A DNA stretch of 64,000 nucleotides from assembly GCF_035514885.1 (NCBI RefSeq), contig NZ_DATJCH010000005.1:124001-188000 (forward strand), given 5' to 3'. Both the position numbers and the translations under genes were made by a program. This document shows, piece after piece, positions 8,835 through 17,121 of the stretch. Below the pieces are notes generated by a model. It did no database searches, had not been told where the DNA came from, and was given only the letters and a program-made list of their open reading frames with translations. Source of the DNA: Albibacterium sp035514885 (lineage in GTDB: Bacteria; Bacteroidota; Bacteroidia; Sphingobacteriales; Sphingobacteriaceae). How positions within the stretch are numbered: position 1 is the first letter of the stretch; each line of letters begins with the position of its first letter.

Positions 8835-10643
8835 ATGAGGTTTCAGAAAGAAGATTATTACCAGAATAATATTACGGATACAGCTGCACAGATCAAGCAA
8901 TTGAATAGTAAAATCAATCGTTTTTCATTTTTACGCCTTGCCCTGATCCTGATAGGTGGTTTTACCCTGTTTCAGGTAATACAATCGGAGCAAATTGCAC
9001 TCACCTTAATTACCTTCATTGGAATTCTAATCTTGTTTTTCTGGTTGGTTTTCATTCAAAGTAAATTGGTAAAAAGTAAAGAAGCATTTGAACGCTTTTT
9101 GAAAATTAATGAGAATGAGTTGGCAGTCTATAACAATCGCAGTAACAACTTTTACAGCGATGGCGAGAATTATGTGGACGATAAGCATTTATATAGCTCC
9201 GATTTGGACATATACGGCGATTCTTCGTTGTTTCAATTAGTTAACCGATGTTCTACTGTCGGAGGCATTAAGACGCTGGTAGAGTGGCTGAATAAGCCTT
9301 CTGAGAAGCAAGATATTGAAGCAAGGCAAGAGTTTGTTAGAGAGTTATCTACCAGTTTTGATTTTTGGCAACATATTCAGGCTCAATTAATTTTTACACT
9401 TAATAAACCTGTCGATTATAAAAAGAAACTAGAAACCTATCTCTCAAAGACTATTCCCATTACGTCAAGCAGGTTTCTCAGAAACTATGTAAAGATTACG
9501 CCATTTTTAATGCTTGCTTTATTAGCCGGAAGTTTCTTTTCCTCCAAATTACTGGCACTTTTCATAATTGTTGGTATTGTTCATTTATTATTGAGTGTTT
9601 TCTTTGGCGGAAAAGTAAATCAAATCATTGTCGATGTAAACATCGCCGGGAGTGCATTGTTATCTTTTTCCTCTGTGTTTCAGTCTATTGAACAAAGACA
9701 ATGGAAAAGCGAATTAGCCAATTCGCTGCTTAATAATATTCAGGCTAAAACGAATCATCCGGTTTCGCAATCCATTAAAAATCTATCCAAAATCTGTGAA
9801 CGCCTGGATGTACGCCTAAATGCTTTTGTAGGAACTCTATTGAACATCTTTTTATTGTGGGATTTGAAACAAGTTTTTGCTCTGGAAGAATGGCGTAAAA
9901 CACAGTCATTGGGTATTCCGGAAGCATTTGATTTACTATCAGAATTTGAAGCGATTGGCAGCATTGCAACCCTTCACTTTAATCGCCCTGACTGGAGTTT
10001 TCCTCTGATCAATAGCAGTCAAACTCATGTATTGGAGACAACTAGAATTGCACATCCTTTTATTAGCGATCAGGAGGTTGTAGCCAATAATTATTCATTA
10101 AAAGATCATCGGCTTGCACTTATAACAGGTTCGAATATGGCTGGTAAAAGCACCTTTCTGCGAACAGTGGGTATCAATGCTGTACTTGCCTATGCCGGAG
10201 CTCCTGTCAATGCTTCCTTTATGGAAATATCTGTTATGCAAATGGTTACCTATATGCGCATTCGCGATTCTATTAATGAAAGTACTTCTACTTTTAAGGC
10301 AGAGCTGAACCGTATTAAACAAGTGTTAGAAGAAGTAGAAATCAATAAAAACACCTTCTTTTTATTGGATGAAATGTTGCGTGGAACCAATTCTGTAGAT
10401 AAGTATCTGGGATCAAAAGCCATTATCGAAAAACTGATCGCTAATAAGGGGGTAGGAATGGTAGCAACTCATGATTTAAAGCTTGCCGACCTGTCAGATG
10501 TTTATCCAGACTATGTGCGAAATTTCCATTTTGATATTCAAGTGAAGGGGGAAGATATGTTGTTTGATTATTTACTGAAAGATGGTGCCTGCACAATCTT
10601 TAATGCATCGTTACTTTTGAAAAAAATAGGTATCCACATTTAA
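8835..10643 (+). CDS. Membrane-anchored MutS-like ATPase
   Basis: A 602-aa protein with two pairs of predicted membrane helices (about 32-75 and 219-258), then a MutS domain III-like helical region, then a MutS domain V ABC-type ATPase. The latter shows Walker A GSNMAGKSTFLRTVG (about 430-444), a loop with STSTFKAEL, Walker B FFLLDEMLRGTNS (about 506-518) and the ATHDLKL switch His. It lacks the mismatch-recognition domain I of true MutS, so it is unlikely to do classical mismatch repair. Similar MutS-related membrane proteins occur in Bacteroidota without an assigned role. A urea transporter gene begins 17 bp after the stop and may be co-transcribed. Confidence 0.85.
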   Translation: MRFQKEDYYQNNITDTAAQIKQLNSKINRFSFLRLALILIGGFTLFQVIQSEQIALTLITFIGILILFFWLVFIQSKLVKSKEAFERFLKINENELAVYNNRSNNFYSDGENYVDDKHLYSSDLDIYGDSSLFQLVNRCSTVGGIKTLVEWLNKPSEKQDIEARQEFVRELSTSFDFWQHIQAQLIFTLNKPVDYKKKLETYLSKTIPITSSRFLRNYVKITPFLMLALLAGSFFSSKLLALFIIVGIVHLLLSVFFGGKVNQIIVDVNIAGSALLSFSSVFQSIEQRQWKSELANSLLNNIQAKTNHPVSQSIKNLSKICERLDVRLNAFVGTLLNIFLLWDLKQVFALEEWRKTQSLGIPEAFDLLSEFEAIGSIATLHFNRPDWSFPLINSSQTHVLETTRIAHPFISDQEVVANNYSLKDHRLALITGSNMAGKSTFLRTVGINAVLAYAGAPVNASFMEISVMQMVTYMRIRDSINESTSTFKAELNRIKQVLEEVEINKNTFFLLDEMLRGTNSVDKYLGSKAIIEKLIANKGVGMVATHDLKLADLSDVYPDYVRNFHFDIQVKGEDMLFDYLLKDGACTIFNASLLLKKIGIHI

Positions 10644-10660
10644 ATTAGCTTTCATTTTGT

Positions 10661-11500
10661 ATGCAGCATTATGCAATGGTAACCTTGCGGGGTGTCGGAC
10701 AAGTTATGTTCCAGAACAATGCATTGTCAGGATTTTTACTCCTCGCCGGTATCTTTTATAATTCATGGCTATTGAGTTTGGCTGTCATTCTGGGTACGGT
10801 TATCAGCTCAGCTACAGCGCAGGTTTTAAAATACCCAAAAAGTGATATCGAAAATGGTATTTACGGTTTTAACGGTGCTTTAGTTGGTGTTGTCATTGGG
10901 TTTTTCTTTGGTTTTAGTGTAGTTACCACGGCTGTTATGCTAGTTGGTGCCGCGCTTTCTACTATTCTGATGTACGAAATGAAGAAATTAGTCCCTCCAT
11001 TTACAGCTCCTTTTGTTCTTATTACCTGGCTGTTGATTCTTGTTCTTCTTTTTGTTTTGCAAGTTCCGATTGTTGCTCCGCCAATCTTAGAGAGTAATTC
11101 ACTGGACTTATTTTTTGTACTTAGTAAAGGCTTCTCTCAAGTCTGGTTTCAGGATAATGCAATAACAGGAATATTTTTCTTGATAGCTTTGGCAGTTAAT
11201 TCACCAGCTTCAGCATTTTACGCGCTGTATGGATCAGCACTGGGCGCATTGATCGCTATTCTTCTTTCTCAACCTTCCTCTATGATTAATGCCGGACTTT
11301 TTGGCTACAATGCAGTTCTTTGCGGCATCGCTTTAGGCAATTGGAAGCTACAATCCTTTTTATGGGCAACATTGGCGATTTCCTTATCCGTTGTTCTTAA
11401 CATGGCTATAGGTAGTCTTGGCTTGATTACTTTAACCTCAGCCTTTGTTCTGGCTACTTGGATCGTGTTGTATATGCAACGTTTGATTTTGAAGGCTTAG
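10661..11500 (+). CDS. Urea transporter (UT family)
   Basis: A 279-aa integral membrane protein with about ten helices and the internal two-fold repeat of urea channels: GVGQVMFQNNALSGFLLLAG in the first half mirrors SQVWFQDNAITGIFFLIAL in the second, and NGIYGFNGALVGVVIG mirrors NAGLFGYNAVLCGIALG. These are the UT signature and selectivity-filter segments. It would allow passive urea passage across the inner membrane. No urease genes are in the window. Confidence 0.9.
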   Translation: MQHYAMVTLRGVGQVMFQNNALSGFLLLAGIFYNSWLLSLAVILGTVISSATAQVLKYPKSDIENGIYGFNGALVGVVIGFFFGFSVVTTAVMLVGAALSTILMYEMKKLVPPFTAPFVLITWLLILVLLFVLQVPIVAPPILESNSLDLFFVLSKGFSQVWFQDNAITGIFFLIALAVNSPASAFYALYGSALGALIAILLSQPSSMINAGLFGYNAVLCGIALGNWKLQSFLWATLAISLSVVLNMAIGSLGLITLTSAFVLATWIVLYMQRLILKA

Positions 11501-11593
11501 TAACAACTATTCTTTTCCATTTCATTTTTTAATAATAAATCCTCGAACCAAGGTTAAAACTTCATCTATTTAACGAAGCTTTAGAACCGCTTT

Positions 11594-11685
11594 AAACAGG
11601 GATCAAACAGGGACTAAGCAGGGCTAATATCCCTGTTCTGCCCCTGTTTGGTCCCTGTTTGATCCCTGTTTGGTCCCTGTTTGAA
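11594..11685. repeat. Hairpin-forming 11-bp-period repeat
   Basis: Three units of the form AAACAGGGAnn (11594-11626), a short spacer, then five units of the reverse complement form CCCTGTTTGnn (11631-11685), each exactly 11 bp apart. The two halves can pair into a long hairpin or cruciform. There is no U-tract, so it is not a standard terminator. It fills the gap between the urea transporter and fabG. Confidence 0.85.
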
Positions 11686-11770
11686 TAAATCGAGTTAAAA
11701 GCAAGATGGATTGATGATTAATTGTTATTTTTAGAAATTATTAAATTGACGAAAAACGAATATTGATACT

Positions 11771-12514
11771 ATGAAATTACTTGAAGGAAAAACTGCTTTA
11801 ATAACGGGTGCATCTAAAGGAATCGGACGTAGAATAGCAGAAATGTTTGCTGAACAAGGTGCGAATGTAGCATTTACATATCTTTCATCTGTTGAAAAGG
11901 GCGAGGCGTTGGAGCAAGAGCTTCAGGTTTTTGGAACGAAAGTAAAAGGTTACCGCTCGGATGCTTCTAAGTTTGATGAAGCTGAAAAATTGATTCAATC
12001 CATTGTAAGTGATTTTGGAACCTTGGATGTTGTGGTAAATAATGCAGGTATCACAAAAGATGGTTTGCTGATGCGGATGAGTGAAGAGAATTGGGATGAT
12101 GTTATTGATATCAATTTGAAATCTGTATTTAACGTTACGAAAGCTGCTTCGCGCATTATGATGAAGAATCGTAAAGGTGTTTTTATAAATATGAGTTCGG
12201 TGGTAGGAGTGCAGGGAAATGCCGGACAGGCGAACTATGCAGCTTCGAAGGCCGGGATAATCGGATTTTCTAAGTCGGTAGCAAAAGAACTGGGATCGCG
12301 GAATATTCGTACCAATGTGGTTGCTCCAGGATTTATCCGGACAGAGATGACTGATGTATTGGATCCGAAAGTAGTAGAAGGATGGGAGCAGGCTATTCCA
12401 TTAAAACGTGCAGGTGAACCAGAAGATGTTGCTAATCTTTGTGTATTCTTAGCCTCAGATATGAGTGCTTATATTACCGGACAGGTGATACCGGTTGATG
12501 GAGGAATGCTTTAA
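11771..12514 (+). CDS. fabG: 3-oxoacyl-[acyl-carrier-protein] reductase
   Basis: NADPH-dependent short-chain dehydrogenase of fatty-acid elongation that reduces beta-ketoacyl-ACP. The 247-aa protein has the Rossmann motif TGASKGIGR (13-21), NNAG near 87-90, and the catalytic Ser in INMSSVVG with YAASKAG (Tyr-x-x-x-Lys) near 154-160. It ends in VDGGML, typical of FabG. It is a single gene here, without acpP or fabF beside it, so a role as another SDR is possible, but the match to FabG is close. Confidence 0.92.
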   Translation: MKLLEGKTALITGASKGIGRRIAEMFAEQGANVAFTYLSSVEKGEALEQELQVFGTKVKGYRSDASKFDEAEKLIQSIVSDFGTLDVVVNNAGITKDGLLMRMSEENWDDVIDINLKSVFNVTKAASRIMMKNRKGVFINMSSVVGVQGNAGQANYAASKAGIIGFSKSVAKELGSRNIRTNVVAPGFIRTEMTDVLDPKVVEGWEQAIPLKRAGEPEDVANLCVFLASDMSAYITGQVIPVDGGML

Positions 12515-12521
12515 TAGGATT

Positions 12522-12555
12522 GTTTACGTTGTTATTCATGAATGATAACGTAAAC
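12522..12555. terminator. Inverted repeat between fabG and the ftsB-like gene
   Basis: A 34-bp near-perfect palindrome (16 pairs including two G-T wobbles, 2-nt loop) begins just after fabG and overlaps the last codons of the convergent ftsB-like gene. It probably serves as a shared terminator, although no long U-tract follows. Confidence 0.5.
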
Positions 12556-12819
12556 ATCTTCATTCTCTTTTTTCATAAAATATTTCTCGCGGGCGAACTT
12601 CTGAAGTTTTTTAGGATCAGAGGTTAGGTCATTTAAATCGTTTTCAACTTTTTCGATTTCTTTGGTATAGAATTCTTTTTCCTGTTGAAGTTCTTTTAAC
12701 TGACTTTGATAATGATATTGAGAAGAGAGATCGTTGCGATCAAAGAAAAGCATCCAAACTATAAAAGCTAAACTTGCAATTACGTATTTGTTTTTGACGA
12801 TATTCAGTATCCGATGCAT
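12532..12819 (-). CDS. FtsB/DivIC-like septum formation initiator
   Basis: A 95-aa bitopic membrane protein with a short cytoplasmic N-terminus, one membrane helix (about 12-25), then a coiled coil (about 33-68, rich in Glu/Lys/Leu) and the DPKKLQKFAREKYFMKKENEDVYVI segment characteristic of the DivIC/FtsB family. It acts in the divisome with FtsL and FtsQ. The main division cluster is 43 kb away, which is normal for ftsB. The promoter box ends 4 nt before its ATG. Confidence 0.88.
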   Translation of the reverse strand: MHRILNIVKNKYVIASLAFIVWMLFFDRNDLSSQYHYQSQLKELQQEKEFYTKEIEKVENDLNDLTSDPKKLQKFAREKYFMKKENEDVYVIIHE

Positions 12820-12823
12820 AAAA

Positions 12824-12831
12824 CAAATATA
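12824..12831 (-). promoter_or_regulatory. Promoter -7 box of the ftsB-like gene
   Basis: TATATTTG on the minus strand lies only 4 nt before the ATG, predicting a leaderless transcript. Confidence 0.5.
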
Positions 12832-12995
12832 AACTTTGGAATTGAGAATGCACGAAAAAACATTTAAAAAAGAAGATGATTGTTTTTCTGAATGATAAAA
12901 TCTCTCTTTTGATTAGAATGGAAGGCTTTTAACTGTTCGATTAATGTTTTTTGGTGAGCTTAGTGGATACTCAGATAAACAAAGTGAAATATCGA

Positions 12996-13586
12996 TTATG
13001 TAAAAGTCGCAATCGATGTAATTGACATTAAAACATCCCAGAAAAATGCGAAGAACTCCGATTGCGACATATCAAGAGAAGCTATCAAGAAAATGTATTT
13101 AATTCCGTTCTTAATCATTGCTCTAGGAGAAATACCAAAGTGAACTTTAAATGCATTCGTGAAATTCGAAATATTTGAATATCCTACGAGTAAAGAAACT
13201 TCACTGATGCTTTTTCTCTCCTCTAATAATAAGCATTGAGCTTTTTCCATTCGGATCTTTTGCACATATTTAAATATGGTTATACCAAATGTTTGTTTGA
13301 AAACAACCTTTAATTTATGGTCGTTTGTTCCTAAATACCTTGCAAGTTGAATAATTGTAAGAGGAGTTTTGAAATTTCTTTCAATATGTTCTTTTGCCAT
13401 ATTTGAGATTATTTCGTCGTTTGGGTTTATTCTTGAAAATATGCGTGAACTGTTTTCACTATTTGGTAATTTCAAATCTTCATGTAATCTTAAATTCAGG
13501 CTTATTTCTTCAACTTCTAATGCAAATGAAGATGTATATCCATCTTCATTTGAAAGAGATTGCGAACCAGAAAATTCATAAATCAT
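12996..13586 (-). CDS. AraC-family transcriptional regulator
   Basis: A 196-aa protein with an unassigned N-terminal segment (1-60) and an AraC-type double helix-turn-helix (about 65-160): IERNFKTPLTIIQLARYLGTNDHKLKVVFKQTFG, then RMEKAQCLLLEERKSISEVSLLVGYSNISNFTNAFKVHFGISPRAM. No effector-binding cupin is present. Family members of this type usually end soon after the ISPRA segment. Here about 35 further residues follow, encoded partly by a 10-bp inverted repeat, suggesting a late 3' insertion or stop loss. Its targets are unknown; it lies upstream of the secretion island. Confidence 0.85.
   Translation of the reverse strand: MIYEFSGSQSLSNEDGYTSSFALEVEEISLNLRLHEDLKLPNSENSSRIFSRINPNDEIISNMAKEHIERNFKTPLTIIQLARYLGTNDHKLKVVFKQTFGITIFKYVQKIRMEKAQCLLLEERKSISEVSLLVGYSNISNFTNAFKVHFGISPRAMIKNGIKYIFLIASLDMSQSEFFAFFWDVLMSITSIATFT
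13006..13068. repeat. 10-bp inverted repeat at the 3' end of the AraC gene
   Basis: GTCGCAATCG (13006-13015) is the exact reverse complement of CGATTGCGAC (13059-13068), with 43 bp between. It lies inside the last codons of the AraC-type gene and could form a stem in its mRNA or mark a small inserted element. Confidence 0.6.
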
Positions 13587-13844
13587 AGTAGATTTTATTG
13601 GCTTAAGAATAACATTTTATCTAAGATATCTACTTATTACATTGGACCTGTTTTTTTTCGACCAAACGACGAACGAATAGTACCAAATTCCCTATAGCGA
13701 AGACCAATCGCATTGTTTGTCTATTAAATAACGTTTTATTTTTGTTGACTCATGTCTGACTTCTTTAATGGATTGATTGTATATTTTGGATATTCGTAGT
13801 ACAAAGAAGGATTCAATACAAACCGATGAAGAAGTGAATTAAAC

Positions 13845-14573
13845 ATGATGAAAAAGAGTGAAGTTGTTTTGGAGATTAAATGTATCGTGATTGAGAATGA
13901 TGAAAATGATAAAGAAATATTAGAAGGATATATTTCCAAGATTCCTTATTTAAAATTAACAGGGTCTTTCCTGAATCCGTTGGACGCCTTAGTGACTCTA
14001 CAGAGTCAACGAATCGATGTGATTTTCAGCGAAACAACATTGCCAGAATTAAATGGAATTGATTTTGTAAAAAGTCTTAAAGATCCCTACTATTTTATTT
14101 TCTTAAGTTTTGAAAGAAAATATGCCATCGAAGGATATGACTTAGATGTAGTTGACTATATAATAAAGCCATATTCATTTGCTCGATTTTTAAGGGCTGC
14201 TAACAGAGTAAGAAAAATGATTAATACTGGTATTAACGGAAGCTATTCTAGGCTAACTTTAAAAATAAAGCATGAAAATAGAACTATAATTTTAAAAATG
14301 AAAGAGATTCATTATATAGAGGGTATGAAGGATTATGTTAAAATTTACACCCCTCATGGTTTTTCTATATCACATGTAACATTAAAAGAATTGGAATTGA
14401 TCCTACCAAAAGAGAATTTTTTAAGAGTCCAGAAGTCTTACATTGTAAACCTTGATAAGGTTTTTAGTATTAGTGTTAACCAAATTGTTTTAAAGCCCGG
14501 AGATGCAAAAATTCCCATTGGAGGTCTTCATTATAAAAAACAATTATTTGATATATTCGATATCGATTATTAA
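13845..14573 (+). CDS. LytTR-family response regulator with atypical receiver
   Basis: A 242-aa protein with a receiver domain (about 12-125) and a LytTR DNA-binding domain (about 140-240: IHYIEGMKDYVKIYTPHG, SHVTLKELELILPKENFLRVQKSYIVNLDKV). The usual phosphoacceptor segment FLDIxMPEL reads F61-S-E63-T-T-L-P-E, so the Asp is replaced by Glu63; the IIKP lysine is retained. It may therefore act without phosphorylation or as a permanently active form. No partner histidine kinase is adjacent. It sits directly upstream of the XRE gene that heads the secretion operon. The start is ATG-ATG, and either is possible. Confidence 0.88.
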   Translation: MMKKSEVVLEIKCIVIENDENDKEILEGYISKIPYLKLTGSFLNPLDALVTLQSQRIDVIFSETTLPELNGIDFVKSLKDPYYFIFLSFERKYAIEGYDLDVVDYIIKPYSFARFLRAANRVRKMINTGINGSYSRLTLKIKHENRTIILKMKEIHYIEGMKDYVKIYTPHGFSISHVTLKELELILPKENFLRVQKSYIVNLDKVFSISVNQIVLKPGDAKIPIGGLHYKKQLFDIFDIDY

Positions 14574-14590
14574 TGTTTGTAACAATATTA

Positions 14591-14629
14591 TTACTCCCGA
14601 ATTCACAAGTTTTACTCCCGAATTCACAA
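14591..14629 (+). promoter_or_regulatory. Two exact 18-bp direct repeats, candidate LytTR operator
   Basis: TTACTCCCGAATTCACAA occurs at 14591-14608 and again at 14612-14629, a 21-bp period. LytTR domains classically bind two short direct repeats spaced about two helical turns apart, so this is a natural site for the adjacent LytTR protein. The second copy also contributes to the palindrome CCGAATT-CAC-AATTCGG (14618-14634). It lies between the LytTR gene and the XRE-secretion operon. Confidence 0.65.
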
Positions 14630-14679
14630 TTCGGCGTTAATAGTTTATAGTTAATTTTAATGAGATATTAAAAAGCTAT

Positions 14680-14988
14680 ATGGAGACTGAATTTAAAAGC
14701 ACAGTGTGTAAAAACTTGATCCGACTTCGAATACATAATAGATATTCTCAAAAAGAAATTTCAGAAGTTTTGGAAATTACCCAAACATCATATAACAGAA
14801 TAGAATCTGGAAAAATTCGTATAAATGCATTGTTTCTTTTTCGTTTAGCACAGTTTTACAACATCTTGGTAGATGATTTCTTCTCTAACAATGTAATTAT
14901 AAGGAGCGATGAGCAGAAATTGAAAAAGGACTTTGTTCAGCTACAGGAAAGACTTGAATCTTTATATCTGTTAAAAAAGGATAATTAA
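14680..14988 (+). CDS. XRE-family helix-turn-helix regulator
   Basis: A 102-aa protein with a Cro/C1-type HTH (about 8-66: NLIRLRIHNRYSQKEISEVLEITQTSYNRIESGK...LFRLAQFYNILVDDFF) and a short C-terminal helix (75-97) that may dimerise. It is the first gene of the plus-strand secretion operon; the next gene starts immediately after its stop. It probably regulates this operon, but there is no direct evidence of the target. Confidence 0.88.
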   Translation: METEFKSTVCKNLIRLRIHNRYSQKEISEVLEITQTSYNRIESGKIRINALFLFRLAQFYNILVDDFFSNNVIIRSDEQKLKKDFVQLQERLESLYLLKKDN

Positions 14989-16266
14989 ATGTTTAAATCC
15001 TTCTTTAAACGTAGATTATCAGCTTCGGCATTACAAGCTGTTTTAACTATTTCAATTATTATCATCCTTGTTATTACTTTTTTACTTGGTCTTTCTCTTT
15101 CTCTTAAATCTTTATTCTTGAAGGATCAACGTTTTCAACAATTAAATTTTAATAGCTTATCCGGTCTGAATCTTCTTTTAAGTAGTGAAACAATAAACTT
15201 TTCAGAGGAATTAAGAGTTGATCTTTATGGGATGGGAACTGATTCAGTGTTATTAAAAAAGATAGAATGGGGCTTATATGAAGTGCATATAGCTTCTGCT
15301 TTTAAAGATGATGATATCATAAGAAAAATGGGAATTACTGGAAAGCGACTATCTTCGAAAGAGCGATTTGCTTTGTATCTTTCCGATCAACATCTGCCTT
15401 TATCTTTTTCCGGCAGAAGTTATGTTAAGGGTGATGTGTATATTTCAGCAGCGGGCGTTCGCAAAAGCAATATTGAAGGTCAAGAATTTGAAGGGACAAG
15501 GGTTATTTTTGGGAAAACTAAAATCAGTAACGCAGAGCTTCCCAAAATAGATTCGGCATTATTGCTTAGGCTTTCTGAAATGTTTAACCAACCTTACGAT
15601 GGTATACAATTTCATACATCATACGCTGATAGTTTGAACTGTTCATTTAACGAACCTACTTTTTATATTTTGAAAGAGGATTCCCTCGAGTTAAACCATG
15701 TGTTTCTAAAAGGGAATATTATTTTAATATCTAATAATCCTGTAGTAATAGATTCAAGTTCAAACATCGAAGACGTATTGCTTTTTGCTCCTTCCATAAT
15801 TATAAAGAATGGATTTCGTGGAAGTATTCAGGCGTTTGCTCAAGATTCTATTCGATTAAAGAATGATGTATATTTAGAATACCCATCGGTTTTAGGTTTA
15901 TTGCCAAAAAGTATTAAAAATGCCGATTATATAAATCATCCATCAATAATTATAGATTCTGCAAGTCGTGTAACAGGGATAGTATTTACAACTGTAGCTT
16001 TTCACAATCAACCAATACCTTTAATTCAATTAGATAATCATTCAACAGTAAATGGTCAAGTGTATTCTTCAGGTTTGTTGCAGCTGCAGGGGATAATTGA
16101 AGGTTCAGCAATTACAAAAGGTTTTATTTTAAAAACTTCTTCCACGGTGTACGATAATTTTATTTTAAATGGATCTATCAATTTAAACAACCTTTCTGAA
16201 TATTACATAGGAAGCAAGATTTTCAATAAGGACGAAGCTTCTAGCATTATCAAATGGGTAGAATAG
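14989..16266 (+). CDS. Pilin-like GspK/PilX-type candidate with large beta-rich domain
   Basis: A 425-aa protein with a prepilin-like N-terminus: short basic leader ending RRLSA, presumed cleavage after Ala12, then a long hydrophobic stretch (about 15-40) continuing as SALQAVLTISIIIILVITFL. The +5 residue is Ala, not Glu, as in GspK-type tip pseudopilins. The remainder is rich in short beta segments with repeated hydrophobic-polar turns (about 230-400), suggesting a beta-helix or beta-solenoid. I do not recognise a named family. Position next to two pseudopilins and GspF supports a role at the pseudopilus tip. The next gene overlaps its 3' end by 13 bp. Confidence 0.6.
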   Translation: MFKSFFKRRLSASALQAVLTISIIIILVITFLLGLSLSLKSLFLKDQRFQQLNFNSLSGLNLLLSSETINFSEELRVDLYGMGTDSVLLKKIEWGLYEVHIASAFKDDDIIRKMGITGKRLSSKERFALYLSDQHLPLSFSGRSYVKGDVYISAAGVRKSNIEGQEFEGTRVIFGKTKISNAELPKIDSALLLRLSEMFNQPYDGIQFHTSYADSLNCSFNEPTFYILKEDSLELNHVFLKGNIILISNNPVVIDSSSNIEDVLLFAPSIIIKNGFRGSIQAFAQDSIRLKNDVYLEYPSVLGLLPKSIKNADYINHPSIIIDSASRVTGIVFTTVAFHNQPIPLIQLDNHSTVNGQVYSSGLLQLQGIIEGSAITKGFILKTSSTVYDNFILNGSINLNNLSEYYIGSKIFNKDEASSIIKWVE

Positions 16267-16643
16267 GTGTATATAAAGCAGGAAATTGGACCTGGTCGAG
16301 AGTGAAAGCCTCCTCAATTATTGAGGTAGTGGTTGCCTTAGTAATTATTTTATTTGTTTTTGGCTGCTCTACCATTATTTACTTAGATCTCATTAACCAC
16401 CGACCAGATAAATTGTATCGCTTGCAAAAAGACCTACTCGTGATGTCATCAAAAATTAAAAACGAAGATTCCATAATGAACTATGACCAACGTGAAACAG
16501 AAAATGGAATTTTAATAATTCAATATTGTGAACCTTATCAAGGGGATACATTATTAATGTATTTAAAGCTTGAGGCAATAGAAAATGAGAAGGTTGTGGT
16601 TACTCATAAAGAATTATTTATATATAATAATAATGAATATTAA
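16254..16643 (+). CDS. Minor pseudopilin (type II secretion-like)
   Basis: A 129-aa protein with an 19-residue leader ending RVKA and mature start SSIIEVVVALVIILFVFG, carrying the Glu at +5 (Glu24) required for pilin assembly. The -1 residue is Ala19 instead of the usual Gly. The globular part is short and of low similarity to known GspH/I/J. It overlaps both neighbours (13 bp upstream, 11 bp downstream), indicating tight translational coupling. Confidence 0.75.
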   Translation: MGRIGVYKAGNWTWSRVKASSIIEVVVALVIILFVFGCSTIIYLDLINHRPDKLYRLQKDLLVMSSKIKNEDSIMNYDQRETENGILIIQYCEPYQGDTLLMYLKLEAIENEKVVVTHKELFIYNNNEY

Positions 16644-17121
16644 AAAAGTACCTGCTTTCACAATAATTGAGGTATTGATTGCTCTGATTCTTACAGCGGT
16701 TGTTTTCACAATTTCTTTTTTATCTTATAAGATAGTGCAAGATCAGTTTAAAGACTATTCAAACTCTGCCGATCGTTTAGTAAGATATTTAGAACTTCAG
16801 AAAATCATAAATTTGGATGTTGATAACTCCTTATACATAGAAGTCACTGACGAAGGTTTTGACAGCGTTTTTTCAGATAAGTCTATACATTATTTCATTT
16901 CCGATAGTTTAGTCGTTAGAAGAAACGAAAACGCAGTTATTGACAGCTTTAAATTTCAAATCGTTAATAAGCAGTTCCTATTTAAAAAAAACATAGTAAC
17001 TGAACCAGGAAAATGTTTTGATAACTTGACACTTACTCTTAATATTAATGATCAACAAAGCTTTATAATAGCAAAAAAGGAGTATGATGCTCAAACATTA
17101 ATGGATATAAGCCTATTTTAA
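16633..17121 (+). CDS. Minor pseudopilin (type II secretion-like)
   Basis: A 162-aa protein with an 8-residue leader MNIKKVPA, then FTIIEVLIALILTAVVFT with Glu at +5 (Glu13). The -1 residue is Ala8. The ATG at 16633 is chosen because the upstream in-frame codons would bury the leader in an unrelated hydrophobic stretch. The C-terminal part lacks recognisable GspH/I/J features beyond length. The gspF-like gene begins right after its stop. Confidence 0.78.
   Translation: MNIKKVPAFTIIEVLIALILTAVVFTISFLSYKIVQDQFKDYSNSADRLVRYLELQKIINLDVDNSLYIEVTDEGFDSVFSDKSIHYFISDSLVVRRNENAVIDSFKFQIVNKQFLFKKNIVTEPGKCFDNLTLTLNINDQQSFIIAKKEYDAQTLMDISLF

Noticed and set aside
11594..11685. Possible CRISPR array at the CCCTGTTTG repeats
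   Set aside because: Units are only 11 bp, contiguous, without spacers, and reverse orientation at the centre; no cas genes nearby.
13587..13844. Gene or structured RNA in the gap between AraC and LytTR genes
   Set aside because: No ORF with plausible protein, no terminator hairpin and no consensus promoter box were found; only AT-rich sequence.
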